Shown: positions 38,802 through 51,260, numbered from the stretch's first letter. The stretch is DNA of 58,944 nt from Symsagittifera roscoffensis (GCF_963678635.1 NW_026971210.1:1-58944); one strand, 5' to 3'. Translations and numbers: made by a program. The notes: generated from the sequence alone by a model not told the origin.

Positions 38802-38966
38802 GCGCAGAGCAGCCAGTGGTCGTGGAAGAAACAAACCAGGTTTTCCACAGGGCCTGCTTCCAGTGCTCTCACTGTTCTAAGCTGATCCGTGTTGCAGATG
38901 TCGGCACCACAGTCAAGTTCAACCACACCAGTGTTCATTGTGACCAGTGTAGCACCAACGACAGAA
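38802..38966 (+). CDS. LIM-domain exon, copy 3
   Basis: Full 165-nt length with acceptor and a GT at the donor (now AGAA|GTAC instead of AGAG|GTAC). Compared with the copy at 30182 it has amino-acid changes such as V to F in the KVNH segment. The zinc-binding residues are all kept. As with the other copies, no neighbouring exons of a LIM protein were found. Confidence 0.55.
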
Positions 38967-40312
38967 GTACACTAAAACCCATCATGTTTCGAATTTAGTT
39001 TTCCTATCTTACATATAACAGCGAAAAATAACATTGAAAGTGGCTATTCTCATGATGGAGGGACCAATTGATGGAATACTTTCAGCCAATCAGAATGTTA
39101 ACTTTTCACAATCAATGTAAACTGCCGCTAACATCCACGATACGTTGCAAATTTTGAAAACAACAGCTGGGGAAGTTTTAACAAAAATCTAGAAACTTCT
39201 TAGAAGCCGATGAACGTAGTCGCGATTCTTTTTTTCCAGGAAAAGTCTTAAAATTTGTTCGGGCGCAATTTTTTTTCGCGGTTTGAATTTTGATTTTTTG
39301 TTAAGTTCAGATCAGTTCCTTGTCGAACAGACAAAATGTACTGGTAAAGAAAAACCTGATCGACTTCTAGCTTCGAAAGTAGAATTTTTTTTTTTAATAT
39401 CTCAGCAAAATAAAATTCAGTTTTCTCAAAATTGCACCTTTCCATCATTCATTCTCTCCATTATGAGGACGTCACCATATTCAAAAGCAGTGTTAGTAGA
39501 TTGCATTGCATATCACAAATTGAAAACGAGCCGGTGGCAGTTCAAAACAAGTGGGGTAGTGGAAGAACCCCTTATCTTGTAAGTAAGAGTTGAATAACGA
39601 TACAGTTTACGCACATTAAACTGTATGCGCAATTAACTCCCTATTAATTGAATTCTTTTCCTTTCAAATTAGTCGATATTTTTACGGGTAAAACATTGTT
39701 GACGAGAGTCTTAAAGACTCTTTAAAATGTGTTGGTGAATTTTATTGTTTTTTTTAGGAAACATATACTTATTGATGCAATTATGACTGCACTTAAGTGC
39801 ATATACATTTTTTGTGTTTATTTTGAAGTCATCTGCTGAAAGTTTGTTAAGTTTATTTTACAGAGTTTAAAATAAATAGCTTAATAGTGGAATATTTTCA
39901 GGGTTGTTCCAGGGGTTGCGAATTTGACCTCCATTTATGAATGCCCAAATCCTTTTGTTTTTCGAGATAAGGCGTTTTTTATGATTTTTCATTTAATTTC
40001 TAGAAAACAAAATTTAGTTTTTTTTTTCAAAATTTGAAATCTCTACTCCTATAATTGAACACGGTCAGAGAATACTCAAAGAATGCAGATCTGATTTCCA
40101 GTATTTGCGATTTCTATATTGTTCTTGAAAATTCTAAGCACTGGAGGTGCGTTACTTGCTAGTTTGATTTAATCTATTACTCTATCAATGTTTTGTGTTC
40201 TGTCCACAATGCTTGAAGAAGTCTCTGATTTGTCTTTTTCAAAAGATAAATGTTTCCATTACAGACAGTTTTTGCTGGTTTCAAGAGGATTATAAACAGG
40301 TCGCAAGACTTG

Positions 40313-42499
40313 GTGGCCGCGTTCCAGCATTTCAAAAATTTTTTAGGTGGGGTAGGGCCCCCACCGGTACAAGTAATCTCCCTAAATTGGTCTTTAGAGA
40401 ATTTTGACAAAAAAGTTGATTCTCGAAATTGTCAGGTTAGATTGATCTAATTTTTTGCATGCGGCCCTAAAATGACAAACGAATAGGGGTTTCTTTTTGT
40501 GATTTTTTGACCCAACAATTTTTAACAGGTGTTTGGGCTAATTTGGGCTTTTTGCCCAATTTGGGAAAAGTTTTTATTTTGCTTAATTCTCAAAAATAAG
40601 TAAAAATTTCGATATTTTTATGAAAGTAAGTCTAAACTGATCTCAGCAGTCCTATCTAACGCACTGATCATCATGGTAGTGGAGGTTTTTGAATCGGAGA
40701 AAATTTTGACTACTTTTTCAAAAAAAAGGCTTTAACGAAAAAACTTGAAAATAATTTGCATAATTAATTTATTTGAGCTTAAAGGGCATTGCTCTGGCTT
40801 TATTAGTTAATATGAAAAGTTTCAGCAAAAAATTGGCACTTTTTCAAAACAATCATTTTTTTCAAAAAATTTTTAAGTTTTTGATTTCTTTTCAATTTCT
40901 TGTTCAGAAATAAAGTTAAAAAACGATTTTTGAGTCAGAGTAAATTTTTTGTTTCCAACCTAATGTACCTTATGTGGGAGTACTGTTTGTACTAATTTTA
41001 GGCCCTCATTCTTGTTTTTAGCCAAGATATTGCTTCCGGAATTCTGTCAAAAAAATTGAAAAAACATGTTTTTTTGACCTTTCTCAAAACTTTAAAATAA
41101 GTGATCCACTTGTTGGTAGCCGCCAGATAAGGTCTCCCAAAACCTCGAACACTCCAACAAATAGACTGATGAGATTTTAAAAAAATTTTCTCAAAATTTG
41201 AAATTTTTGATATTTTTTGAACTTTTCAGCTGAAGAATTATTCTAAGTATGGCCATTTGAAGAAGAAAAAAGGTTAAAGTTCATAATTTTCTTTCTTTTC
41301 TGGAGTTTTTTTCTTCCAGGCGTGTTATCACGCTGAAAATGGCTCATTTTGACCATCTGTGCAGCTTGTTTAGATTCCAGTTTCTCAAGTTGGCTCAAAG
41401 GTGCCTTAAGTGGAGGCGACAAGGAAAAATAGCCAAAATGAAAACTTCATAAAATCCTTAATTTTCAACATTTTTTGATAATTTGAAATGCTAGACCCAC
41501 TAATATGGGTACGGTGAATCGTAATATGCAATTGTTTTTCACTTTTTTTCATTTTTGAAAATTACTAAATTTTGATTTTTAAAAAAAAAAAAAAAAATTT
41601 TTGATTTTTCTCTATTTTAAAACATTTTACAATATATTGATGTTTTTTCTGGCAAAGTGTTATAAACGGCTAGAACATGAATCTTCACTACTTAAGATCA
41701 GTGGGTGGTGCGAGGAAAATTAAAAAAAAATTGAATAATTTTTCCCGATTTACAAAAGAAAAAAAGAAAAAACTGTTTTTTTAATTTTCTTGAAACCTTA
41801 CAATTTTTCTCAACATTATCCTTTACCAGTTTTCTTCAACCGTATTTGTAAGCGCCTAACGTCAGTTGTTTTTAGAACCATTGTTTAAAGAAATCAAAAT
41901 GTTTTGAAATGTCTACAGCTTCTCATGAGAAAATGAAAACAAGCATTAAAGAAAAAAAATATTATGAAAAATGAAAAACAACTATCCGTTATCCTGGATC
42001 GAGGTAGGATGCTCACTCGGTCCCTCTGGGACCGTTAGAGGGAGCAGCCGTAACCGTAAACTGTACGCTTTAATCTAAAATCAGCCTGATCATAATTTTG
42101 TCATTAGCGGAGATCAAATTAACCTCAGATGTTGCGTTCTTTTTTTGAACAATTCTTCACTTTCTATTTTCTACATTTTCTATTTTACTTTTGCCAAAAC
42201 CAGTCTCACCGCATGTCCGGTAATGACAAAAACTTGATTGTATTACACTTTGAAAGCTTTGCGTTTTTTGGTGGTAGTTTAAAGTAAACTTTATCTAAAC
42301 TTTTTAATTAACTTTTTTTTTCACCTGGCAAAATTAATTGAGCATTGGCATTTGCGCCCGAAGGGCGCATTGCGAATGGGAATGCGTAGAAGTTCACGTA
42401 TTTGCTTGAGCACATGATTTGAATTCATGACCACGCTCTCTTTTGGTTTCAGAAAAAAACCAAAAACAAAATTAAGTCACGTGACCTTGAGGGTGCTAG
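40313..42499. repeat. Array II unit 1 (2187 bp)
   Basis: Starts exactly where the composite repeat is interrupted: other copies read GCAAGACTTGATAATTT, here GCAAGACTTG is followed by GTGGCCGCG. It ends in CTAG at 42496-42499, immediately followed by the next GTGGCCGCG. A hairpin lies at 40346-40365 and another at 42353-42369. No open frame of note. Confidence 0.85.
41983..42120. other. Conserved GC-rich structured box in array II
   Basis: A conserved island containing CTGGATCGAGGTAGGATGC and the perfect stem GGTCCC-TCT-GGGACC, flanked by GCTC and GGGAGC that could extend the stem. The same box lies near 44200 and 46410 at the same place in units 2 and 3. It is not a tRNA: there is no acceptor stem or T-loop. 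Confidence 0.5.
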
Positions 42500-44714
42500 G
42501 TGGCCGCGTTCCAGCATTTCAAAAATTTTTTAGGTGGGGTAGGGCCCCCACCGGTACAAGTAATCTCCCTAAATTGGTCTTTAGAGAATTTTGACAAAAA
42601 AGTTGATTCTCGAAATTGTCAGGTTAGATTGGTCTAATTTTTTGCATGCGGCCCTAAAATGTCAAACGAATAGGGGTTTCCTTTTGTGATTTTTTGACCC
42701 AACAATTTTTAACAGGTGTTTGGGCTAATTTGGGCTTTTTGCCCAATTTGGGAAAAGTTTTTATTCTGCTTAATTCTCAAAAATAAGTAAAAATTTTGAT
42801 ATACTTATGAAAGAACGTCTAAATTGATCTCAGCAGTCCTATCTAACGCACTAATCATCATGGTAGTGTAGGTTTTTGAATCGGAGAAAATTGCTTTTTT
42901 TGACTTTTTTTTACCCATTTTTGAATACTTTTTCAAAATAAAAGGCTTTAACGAAAAAACTTGAAAATAATTTGCATAATTAATTTATTTGAGCTTAAAG
43001 GGCATTGCTCTGGCTTTATTAGCTAAAATGAAAAGTTTCAGCTAAAAATTGGCACTTTTTCAAAACAATCATTTTTTTCAAAAAATTTTTAAGTTTTTGA
43101 TTTCTTTTCAATTTCTTGTTCAGAAATAAAGTTAAAAAACGATTTTTGAGTCAGAGTAATTTTTTTCTTTCCAACCTAATGTACCTTATGTGGGAGTACT
43201 GTTTGTACTAATTTTAGGCCCTCATTCTTGTTTTTAGCCAAGATATTGCTTCCGGAATTCTGTCAAAAAAATCGAAAAAACATGTTTTTTTGACCTTTCT
43301 CAAAACTTTAAAATAAGTGATCCACTTGTTGGTAGCCGCCAGATAAGGTCTCCCAAAACTTCGAACACTCCAATAAATAGACTGATGAGATTTTTTAAAA
43401 TTTTTGTCAAAATTTGAAATTTTTGATATTTTTTGAACTTTTCAGCTGAAAAATTATTCTAAGTATCGCGATTTGACGAAGAAAAAAGGTTAAAGTTCAA
43501 AATGTTCTTTATTTTCTGGATTTTTTTTTTCTTCCAGGCGTGTTATCACGCTAAAAATGGCTCATTCAGACTATCTGTGTAGCTTGTTTAGGTTCCAGTT
43601 TCTCAAGTTGGCTCAAAGGTGCCTCAAGTGGAGGCGACAAGGAAAAATAGCCAAAATGAAAACTTCGTAAAATCTACAATTTTCAACATTTTTTGGTAAT
43701 TTAAAATGCTAGACCCACTAAGTTGGGTACGCTGAATCGTAATATGGAATTAATTTTCACTTTTTTTCAATTTTGAAAATTACAAATTTTTTGATTTTTA
43801 AAAAAGAAACATAATTTTTAAATTTTTCTCTTTTTTAAAACATTTTACAGCATATTGATGTTTTTTCTGCAAAACTGTTATAAACGGCTAGAACAGGAAT
43901 CTTCATTACTTAAGAACAGTGGGTGGTGCGAGGAAAACTTAGAAAAAAACTGATTCATTTCTCCCGATTTACAAAAGAAAAAAAGAAAAAAACTGTTTTT
44001 AAATTCATTTGAAAACTTACAATTTTTCTCATCATTATCCCTTTTAGTTTTCACCAACCGCATTTGTAACCGTCTAACATCAGTTGTTCTTGGAAGCATT
44101 GATTAATAAAATCCATTTAAAAAAAATTATACAGCTTCTCATGAGGAATTGAAAACAAGCATTAGTGAAAAAAAATTGTGAAAAATTAAAAACAACTATC
44201 CGATATCCTGGATCGAGGTAGGATGCTCACTCGGTCCCTCTGGGACCTGTAGAGGGAGCAGCCGTAACCGTAAATTCTACGCTGAAAATCTGAAATCAGC
44301 CTGTTCGGAATTATGACCTTAGCGGAGATCAAATAAGTTTTTGATGTTGCGTTCTTATTTTGAACAATTTTTTCCTTTCCATTTCCTTCATTTTTCAATT
44401 TAATTTTGCCGAAATCAGTCTCACTGCATGCCCGGTATCAGCAAAAACTTGATTGTTTCACACTTTGAAATCGTTGCGTTTTTTGGTGGTAGTTTAAGTT
44501 AAAATTTATCAGAATTTTTCTTTAAATAATTTTCACCTGGCAAAATTAATTGAGCATTGGCATTTGCGCCCGAAGGGCGCATTGCGAATGGGAATGCGTA
44601 GAAGTCCGCGTATTTGCTTGAGCACTTGATGTCGATGCAGGACCACGCTTTTTTTTGGTTGGTTTCAGAAAGTACCAAAAACAAAAATCCAACACGTGAC
44701 CTTGAGGGTGCTAG
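42500..44714. repeat. Array II unit 2 (2215 bp)
   Basis: Near-identical to unit 1, with the same start, the same 5' hairpin (GGTGGGG/CCCCACC) and a 3' hairpin at 44565-44581. It ends in CTAG at 44711-44714. Confidence 0.85.
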
Positions 44715-46925
44715 GTGGCCGCGTTCCAGCATTTCAAAAATTTTTTAGGTGGGGTAGGGCCCCCACCGGTACAAGTAATCTCCCTAAATTGGTCTTTAGA
44801 GAATTTTGACAAAAAAGTTGATTCTCGAAATTGTCAGGTTAGATTGGTCTAATTTTTTGCATGCGGCCCTAAAATGTCAAACGAATAGGGGTTTCCTTTT
44901 GTGATTTTTTGACCCAACAATTTTTAACAGGTGTTTGGGCTAATTTGGGCTTTTTGCCCAATTTGGGAAAAGTTTTTATTTTGCTTAATTCTCAAAAATA
45001 AGTAAAAATTTTGATATACTTATGAAAAAACGTCTAAATTGATCTCAGCAGTCCTATCTAACGCACTAATCATCATGGTAGTGGAGGTTTTTGAATCGGA
45101 GAAAATTGATTTTTTTGACTTTTTTTTACCCATTTTTGAATACTTTTTCAAAATAAAAGGCTTTAACGAAAAAACTTGAAAATAATTTGCATAATTAATT
45201 TATTTGAGCTTAAAGGGCTTTGCTCTGGCTTTTTTAGCTAAAATGAAAAGTTTCAGCTAAAAATTGGCACTTTTTCAAAACAATCATTTTTTTCAAAAAA
45301 TTTTTAAGTTTTTGATTTCTTTTCAATTTCTTGTTCAGAAATAAAGTTAAATAACGATTTTTGAGTCAGAGTAAATTTTTTGTTTCTAACCTAATGTACC
45401 TTATGTGGGAGTACTGTTTGTACTAATTTTAGGCCCTCATTCTTGTTTTTAGCCAAGATATTGCTTTCGAAATTCTGTCAAAAAAGTCGAAAAAACATGT
45501 TTTTTTGACCTTTCTCAAAATTTTAAAATTATTGATCCACTTGTTGTTAGTCGCCAGATAAGGTCTCCCAGAACCTCGAAGACTCCAATGAACAGACTGA
45601 TGAGATTTTTTTAAATTTCTTCAAAATTTGAATTTTTTGATTTTTTTTGAACTTTTCAGCTGAAAAAGTATTCTAAGTATCGCCATTTGAAGAAGAAAAA
45701 AGGTTAAAGTTCAAAATTTTCTTTCTTTTCTGGAGTTTTTTTTCTTCCAGGCGTGTTATCACGCTGAAAATGGCTCATTCAGACTATCTGTATAGCTTGT
45801 TTAGGTTCCAGTTTCTCAAGTTGGCTCAAAGGTGCCTTAAGTGGAGGCAACAAGGAAAAATAGCCAGAATGAAAACTTCATAAAATCCACAATTTTCAAC
45901 ATTTTTTGATAATTTAAAAAACTAGACCCACTAATTTGGGTACGGTGAACCGTAATATGCAATTGTTTTTTACTTTTTTACATTTTTGAAAATAACTAAA
46001 TTTTGATTTTTTCGAAAAAAAAAGATAATTTTTGATTTTTCTCTATTTTAAAACATTTTACAACATATTGATGTTTTTTCTGCCAAAGTGTTATAAACGG
46101 CCAGACAGGAATCTTCATTACTTAAGAACAGTGGGTGGTGCGAGGAAAACTTAAAAAAAACTGATTCATTTCTCCCGACTTACAAAAGAAAAAAAGAAAA
46201 AACTGTTTTTAAATTCATTTGAAAACTTACAATTTTTCTCATCATTATCCCTTAATAGTTTTCACCAATCGCATTTGTAACCGCCTAACATCAGTTGTTC
46301 TTGGAAGCATTGATTATTAAAATCAATTTTAAAAAAAAATTATACAGCTTCTCATGAGGAATTGAAAACAAGCATTAGTGAAAAAAAAACTGTGAAAAAT
46401 TAAAAACAACTATCCGATATCCTGGATCGAGGTAGGATGCTCACTCGGTCCCTCTGGGACCTGTAGAGGGAGCAGCCGTAACCGTAAATTCTACGCTGAA
46501 AATCTGAAATCAGCCTGTTCGGAATTGTGACCTTAGCGGAGATCAAATAAGTTTTTGATTTTGCGTTCTTATTTTGAACAATTTTTTTCTTTCCATTTCC
46601 TTCATTTTTCAATTTATTTTTGCCGAAATCAGTCTCACTGCATGCCCGGTATTAGCAAAAACTTGATTATTTCACACTTTGAAATCTATCCGTTTTTTGG
46701 TGGTAGTTTAAGTAAAAATTTATCAGATTTTTTCTTTAAAAAATTTTCACCTGGCAAAATTAATTGAGCATTGGCATTTGCGCGCGAAGGGCGCATTGCG
46801 AATGCGAATGCGTAAAAGTCCACGTATTTGCTTGACCACATGATGTCGTTGCTTGACGACACTCTCTTTTGGTTCCAGAAATTACTAAAAACTAAAATCA
46901 AGCCACTAGTACCTGATTGTGCTAG
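44715..46925. repeat. Array II unit 3 (2211 bp)
   Basis: As units 1 and 2. The 3' hairpin at 46779-46795 has one mismatch (TGCGCGC/GGGCGCA). It ends in CTAG at 46922-46925, followed by the second unit type. Confidence 0.85.
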
Positions 46926-48518
46926 GTGGCCGCCGCATCCGGCTTTGGCGTTCAGTAGAGACAGGGGAAGGGGGCCCCGTCGGTTCGAAAGAACATTTAC
47001 CTTTTATTCTTTTCTTGCAGAAAAAGTCAAGTTCTCGAAAACTGTAGGTCAGATCCCTCTGAAATTTTGCCAACCCCCCTGAAACTTTTTGAGATAAGGC
47101 GAAAACTCTGGTGACGTTTTTCCGAAAAAACATTATGTGTGGTACTTTTGGGGCGAAAATGGGCGTGAAATGTCGTTTTTTCACGTTTTTTGACTTTTTG
47201 GCCCCATAACTTGATTTTGGTTGAGAAAATGGGTTATATTGATAGGGAATGGATGAAAGTAGACAGTTTGGGGAGCTTAAATATGTAGGATTTTTAAACT
47301 TTTTTTTTCTCAAAATTTTGATTTTTTTGAAAAAATGCAACAAAAATTTTGGTCATTTTTTTAAAAAATCAATGTTCCCGGCAGAAATCGACCCTAGTTA
47401 TGAAGCGATAAATTGTGTACCATGCCAACATTAGTTTAAAACCGTTGTCTGTGGAGTAAATGTTTTTTTGAAAAATTTCAAATTTTCCCGCCAAAAATAA
47501 AAATTTTCAATTTCCTCCCCCCACGGACAATTAGAGGGCAATTTTGGTCTGAATCAGGACACTATCTGGTACGCCATGGCATGTTGACTCTATCATGTGA
47601 TAACAGAATTTTTGACAGTTGTCTCTAAGTTTGACTTTTTACCGCCCAAAAGGACCAAAATTAGCCAAAAAACGCCCTAATTCGAAATTGCGGGAAAAAT
47701 TAAAGAGAAAAATTGTTCGTTCCAGCACGCGAGAGGTAGTCTTCAGTATGCCCATTACAATGCAAAAAACCCGAGGTCTCTATATTTGTTAGATAAAAAG
47801 TTATCAATTTCGTAGGTGTGGTCAAAAAGGGCGTTTGCTGAAAAACACCCTTTCCAGTGGTTTTTTTAATGTTGTTATTAAGTTAAAATGTGCTTGAATC
47901 GTAAAAATTAGTCAAAATGGACTATTGAAAGTTCATTTTACGTTAATTTTTTGTTATTTTATGACAAAACAAAAAATCAAGTTTTTTGGAAAATTTTTTC
48001 GAATTTTTTAAATTTTTGAAATTTTTTGAACTTTTTTCATGTTTTTGTATCTCTTGCTTTTGATGTTTTTGGTACAAACTCAATCTTTTTAATACCTAAT
48101 ATAGGTCCTGTTAGCCTACTAATTACGACTGAAAGTCGATAGACTCGAAAACGAGATCAAAAATAAGTTACCAGGACTGTTTCCGAAAACTTGTTTTCGT
48201 TGAGACAGTCCTCTTCAAGAATCATTGAAAAACGTAAAATCACTTTATTTTGGCCATTTTAGAAATAGATCATGTCAAGATTGAGTGATAGAAGCTGTCG
48301 AAAAACACTTGTGACTATGATCACAAAGATGCATAACGTTTTGTGTGTAACTGCTTCCAATACTTACAGTTCCAAATCGTTTCACAAGACTTTCGAGCAA
48401 AAAAGAGCACCCTGAGGGTGGTCTTTTTTGCGAGTGCGTTTAGCGTTCCCCTGCTCCGCCCCCCGCGGAACCTAGTCATCAAAAGTCACTAAAAAAGCGG
48501 GGCCACAGTGACAACTAG
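46926..48518. repeat. Array II unit 4, second subtype (1593 bp)
   Basis: Starts GTGGCCGCCGC. The 5' hairpin at 46960-46981 (GACAGGGG/CCCCGTC) has a different sequence but the same position as in units 1-3. A strong 3' hairpin lies at 48397-48431. The terminal segment carries GCGGGGCCAC and ends in CTAG at 48515-48518. Confidence 0.85.
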
Positions 48519-50159
48519 GTGGCCGCCGCGTCCGGCTTTGGCGTTCAGTAGAGACAGGGGAAGGGGCCCCGTCGGTTCGAAAGAACATTTACCTATATTA
48601 CCTTTCGTGCAGAATAAGTCGTGTTCTCGAAAACTGGAGGTCAGAATTCCCTAATTTTTTGCATGCGGCCCCGTATTGAAATTCTAAGGATACACTTCTG
48701 CCCCGTTTTGCCAAAATTTTGTTATGTGTTGACTTATAGAGGGAAATGGGGGGCAAAAATGGTAAAAAACACGTTTTTTGATCAAAATCACCTATTTACT
48801 CTGTTTTGGTTCAAAAAATGGGGTATATTGACAAGGAATGGATGAAAGTAGACTGTTTGGGGAACCTAAATATAAAGGTTTGAGAAAAAAATTTTTTCTC
48901 AAAAATTTGATTTTTTTCAAAAACTGCAACAAAAATGATGGTTTTTTTGTAACTAAAAAGGTGTTTTTTCCACTTTTCTCAAAATGGGTGAATTTTCGGC
49001 TTTAACCCAAAAACCCATTCTGAACAGGTTCATAAAGTGTGTTTTAGTGAAACAAATTGATTGGAACACTTTATTTTGACTTCTTGAAAAAAATTGATTT
49101 TTCACGTTTCTGACTCAACATTGTATATCCAAAAAACAAAAATTTTAAAAAGTGAGAAAAAATGAATTTTGATGGCTTATTTGAGCTTGCCATAGACATT
49201 TTAGTAGGTATAGAGTATTTAAACGTCAAAATTGGATAAAAATTTTGGTTTTTACAATTTTTTTTCTCGGCTATTTTACTACTATTTTACTACAAATAAA
49301 AATGGCCAAATTTCGAAAAAAAAGTCTTAATTTCGGAAGTGGCAAACAAAACTGTTCTATTTTTTCGCATGCGACCTAACAAGAACACTACATATATACC
49401 CTAGGTAGATCACTTTTCGATCCTATAAATTTGAAGACGACTTTACCCGATTTATCTACCTTTTTGAGTTAACCAAAAAGTTGTTTTTTTTTGTCTTTTC
49501 TCTAAATATGGAAATTTTACGGCTTTGGTCATGAAAACCATTCTAAATAGGTTCATTTTTTGTAGCCTAGTTATCTACCTAGTGATTTAAGCCAATTGGA
49601 GCTACTTTTTATGACTTTTGAAAAAAGGGTTTTTTCACGTTTCTGACTCAACTTTTTTTTCCAAATAAAAAAAAATGTTTTTTTTTTCTTTTGCTTCTAA
49701 TCAATTTGAGACAAACTTAACCTTTTGGGACAAACTCCAAGTCCAATTCAGCTATATTTCACAATTGAAAGTTCACGTACTTGACAATTGGCTCGAAAAA
49801 AAATATGAGGACTGTTTCCGAAAACTTGTTTTCGTTGGAACGGTCCTCTTCATGAATCACTGAAAAACAAAAGTTACTTTGGTTTAGAGTTCTCTAGAGA
49901 CTGATCAGGTGTAGATTCAGTCATTGAAAGTATGAGAAATCTTTTTTGACCTTTTCTAATCACATACAGAACGTTTTGTGTTGTTGCTTTTGTGACACCT
50001 TACAAAGTTCATCAGATACCGTTTCAGAAAACTTTCGAGCAAAAAAGAGCACCCGAAGGGTGCTCCTTTTGCGAGTGCGTTAAGCGTTCCCCTGCTCCGC
50101 CCCCCGCGGAACCGTCTCCTCAAAAGTCAAGAACACAGCGGGGCCACAGTGACAACTAG
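48519..50159. repeat. Array II unit 5, second subtype (1641 bp)
   Basis: As unit 4, with the 5' hairpin at 48553-48573 and the 3' hairpin at 50039-50072. It ends in CTAG at 50156-50159. The GC-rich box GCATGCGGCCC after the start is shared with units 1-3. Confidence 0.85.
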
Positions 50160-51200
50160 GTGGTCGTCCGCTTTTCGGCGTCTTAGAGCAGGGAGGACAG
50201 GGGAAGGGGCCCCGTCCGTCTCAAGACCTCTACTCCGATACATAGTATCTCCGTCGCGAAAAAATAATCTACTTTCTCGAAAACTGTCCGTCAGAATTTT
50301 TTTATTTTTTGCATGCGGCCCTAACTCGAAATTCTAAGGATACGATTCCTTTTCTTTTTCCCGAAAAAATGTTATGTGTTGACTTCCAGGGGGAAATGGG
50401 GGGCAAAAATGGGAAAAATCACGTTTTTTTCTAAAAACGACTCGTTAACTTTGTTTTGTGCAATAAATTGTGGTAAAGTGTGGTGAGGCGAATGAATGAG
50501 CACTGTTTGGGTGTCTGAATGGCGTTATGAAATGAATTTTGTGAAAAAGAAATTTTTGAGATTTTTGATATTTTTTCGAAAATTTTTTTGTCAAATTTCA
50601 GAAAAGTCAGTGTTCCAGTCGTTTTTCGACAATTTTTCTGAAAAGAAAAAATGATTGCCAAGGCCGATTTCGTTTGTAGGAGTGATGAGAGAGAAAACTT
50701 GGTTTTTAATTTTTTGAGAAAATTCCCGCCAAAAAGAGAATTTTTCACGTTTTTTCCTATTTTTTCAAAAAAGTCATCGTTCTTGTTTATTTTTTTATTA
50801 TAACCAATTTGCTATTTGCTAGACCACAATGAGCCATACTTATGGCCTCAGAATAAATTTTTTACTAGTCCATCATAAAGAGCATTTTTTGAACGCCACA
50901 ACTGAAAAAAAAATCGTTTTTTCAAACTTTTTAAGTTTTTTTTAAATAAAGCAAAAAATTATACATTAACACGCTAGTTTTATCATTACCTTAAAAACCC
51001 TGGACTTGTTTGTTCTTATGCATAAAAAAATTATCTGTTTTGCCTGAGTACTTTTTTGGAGTTATCGATTGCATTGTCAAACAATTGTGTTCCCTCAACA
51101 CTCAACTAATTTAGCCGATCTTTGTGTGTTGTTTTGATTTCAAATGCGATTAAATTGTAAAAAACTGGTGATGTTGGACCATTCAACTATCATTGTAACT
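50160..51200. repeat. Array II unit 6, truncated
   Basis: Starts GTGGTCGTCCG, has the 5' hairpin at 50196-50216 and GCATGCGGCCC near 50310. It diverges and fades before the minisatellite, without a 3' hairpin or CTAG end. The right boundary is approximate. Confidence 0.7.
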
Positions 51201-51260
51201 AAGTTTGATAAGTTTACATGTTTTCGTTTTAGCGTTATGCCTCAATATGGCTGCTTGGTG

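Larger units (their letters stand above)
28298..40312 (+). repeat. Composite tandem repeat (helicase fragment + LIM exon), about three copies
   Basis: Order in each copy: helicase fragment, monomer relic, LIM exon, the CCGCTAACATTCACG segment, MITE-like DNA, palindrome pair, then in the first two copies the exon-like segment. Helicase fragments start at 29018, 34553 and 38045; LIM exons at 30182, 35549 and 38802. Copy 3 lacks DNA between the monomer relic and the LIM exon and is cut at 40312 by the next array. Confidence 0.8.

Noticed and set aside
30088-38938. Minus-strand frames of 72-77 codons opposite the LIM exons
   Set aside because: They overlap the LIM exon exactly, have no motif, and are explained as the antisense of a coding-like segment.
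41995-42060. tRNA or tRNA-derived SINE at the GC-rich box
   Set aside because: The GAGGTAGGATGC text hints at an internal promoter, but no cloverleaf, acceptor stem or T-loop pattern can be drawn.
43878-50748. Short frames in array II (60-145 codons, both strands)
   Set aside because: They recur with the tandem units, differ in length through indels between copies, and cross the conserved hairpins, so they are not under coding constraint.
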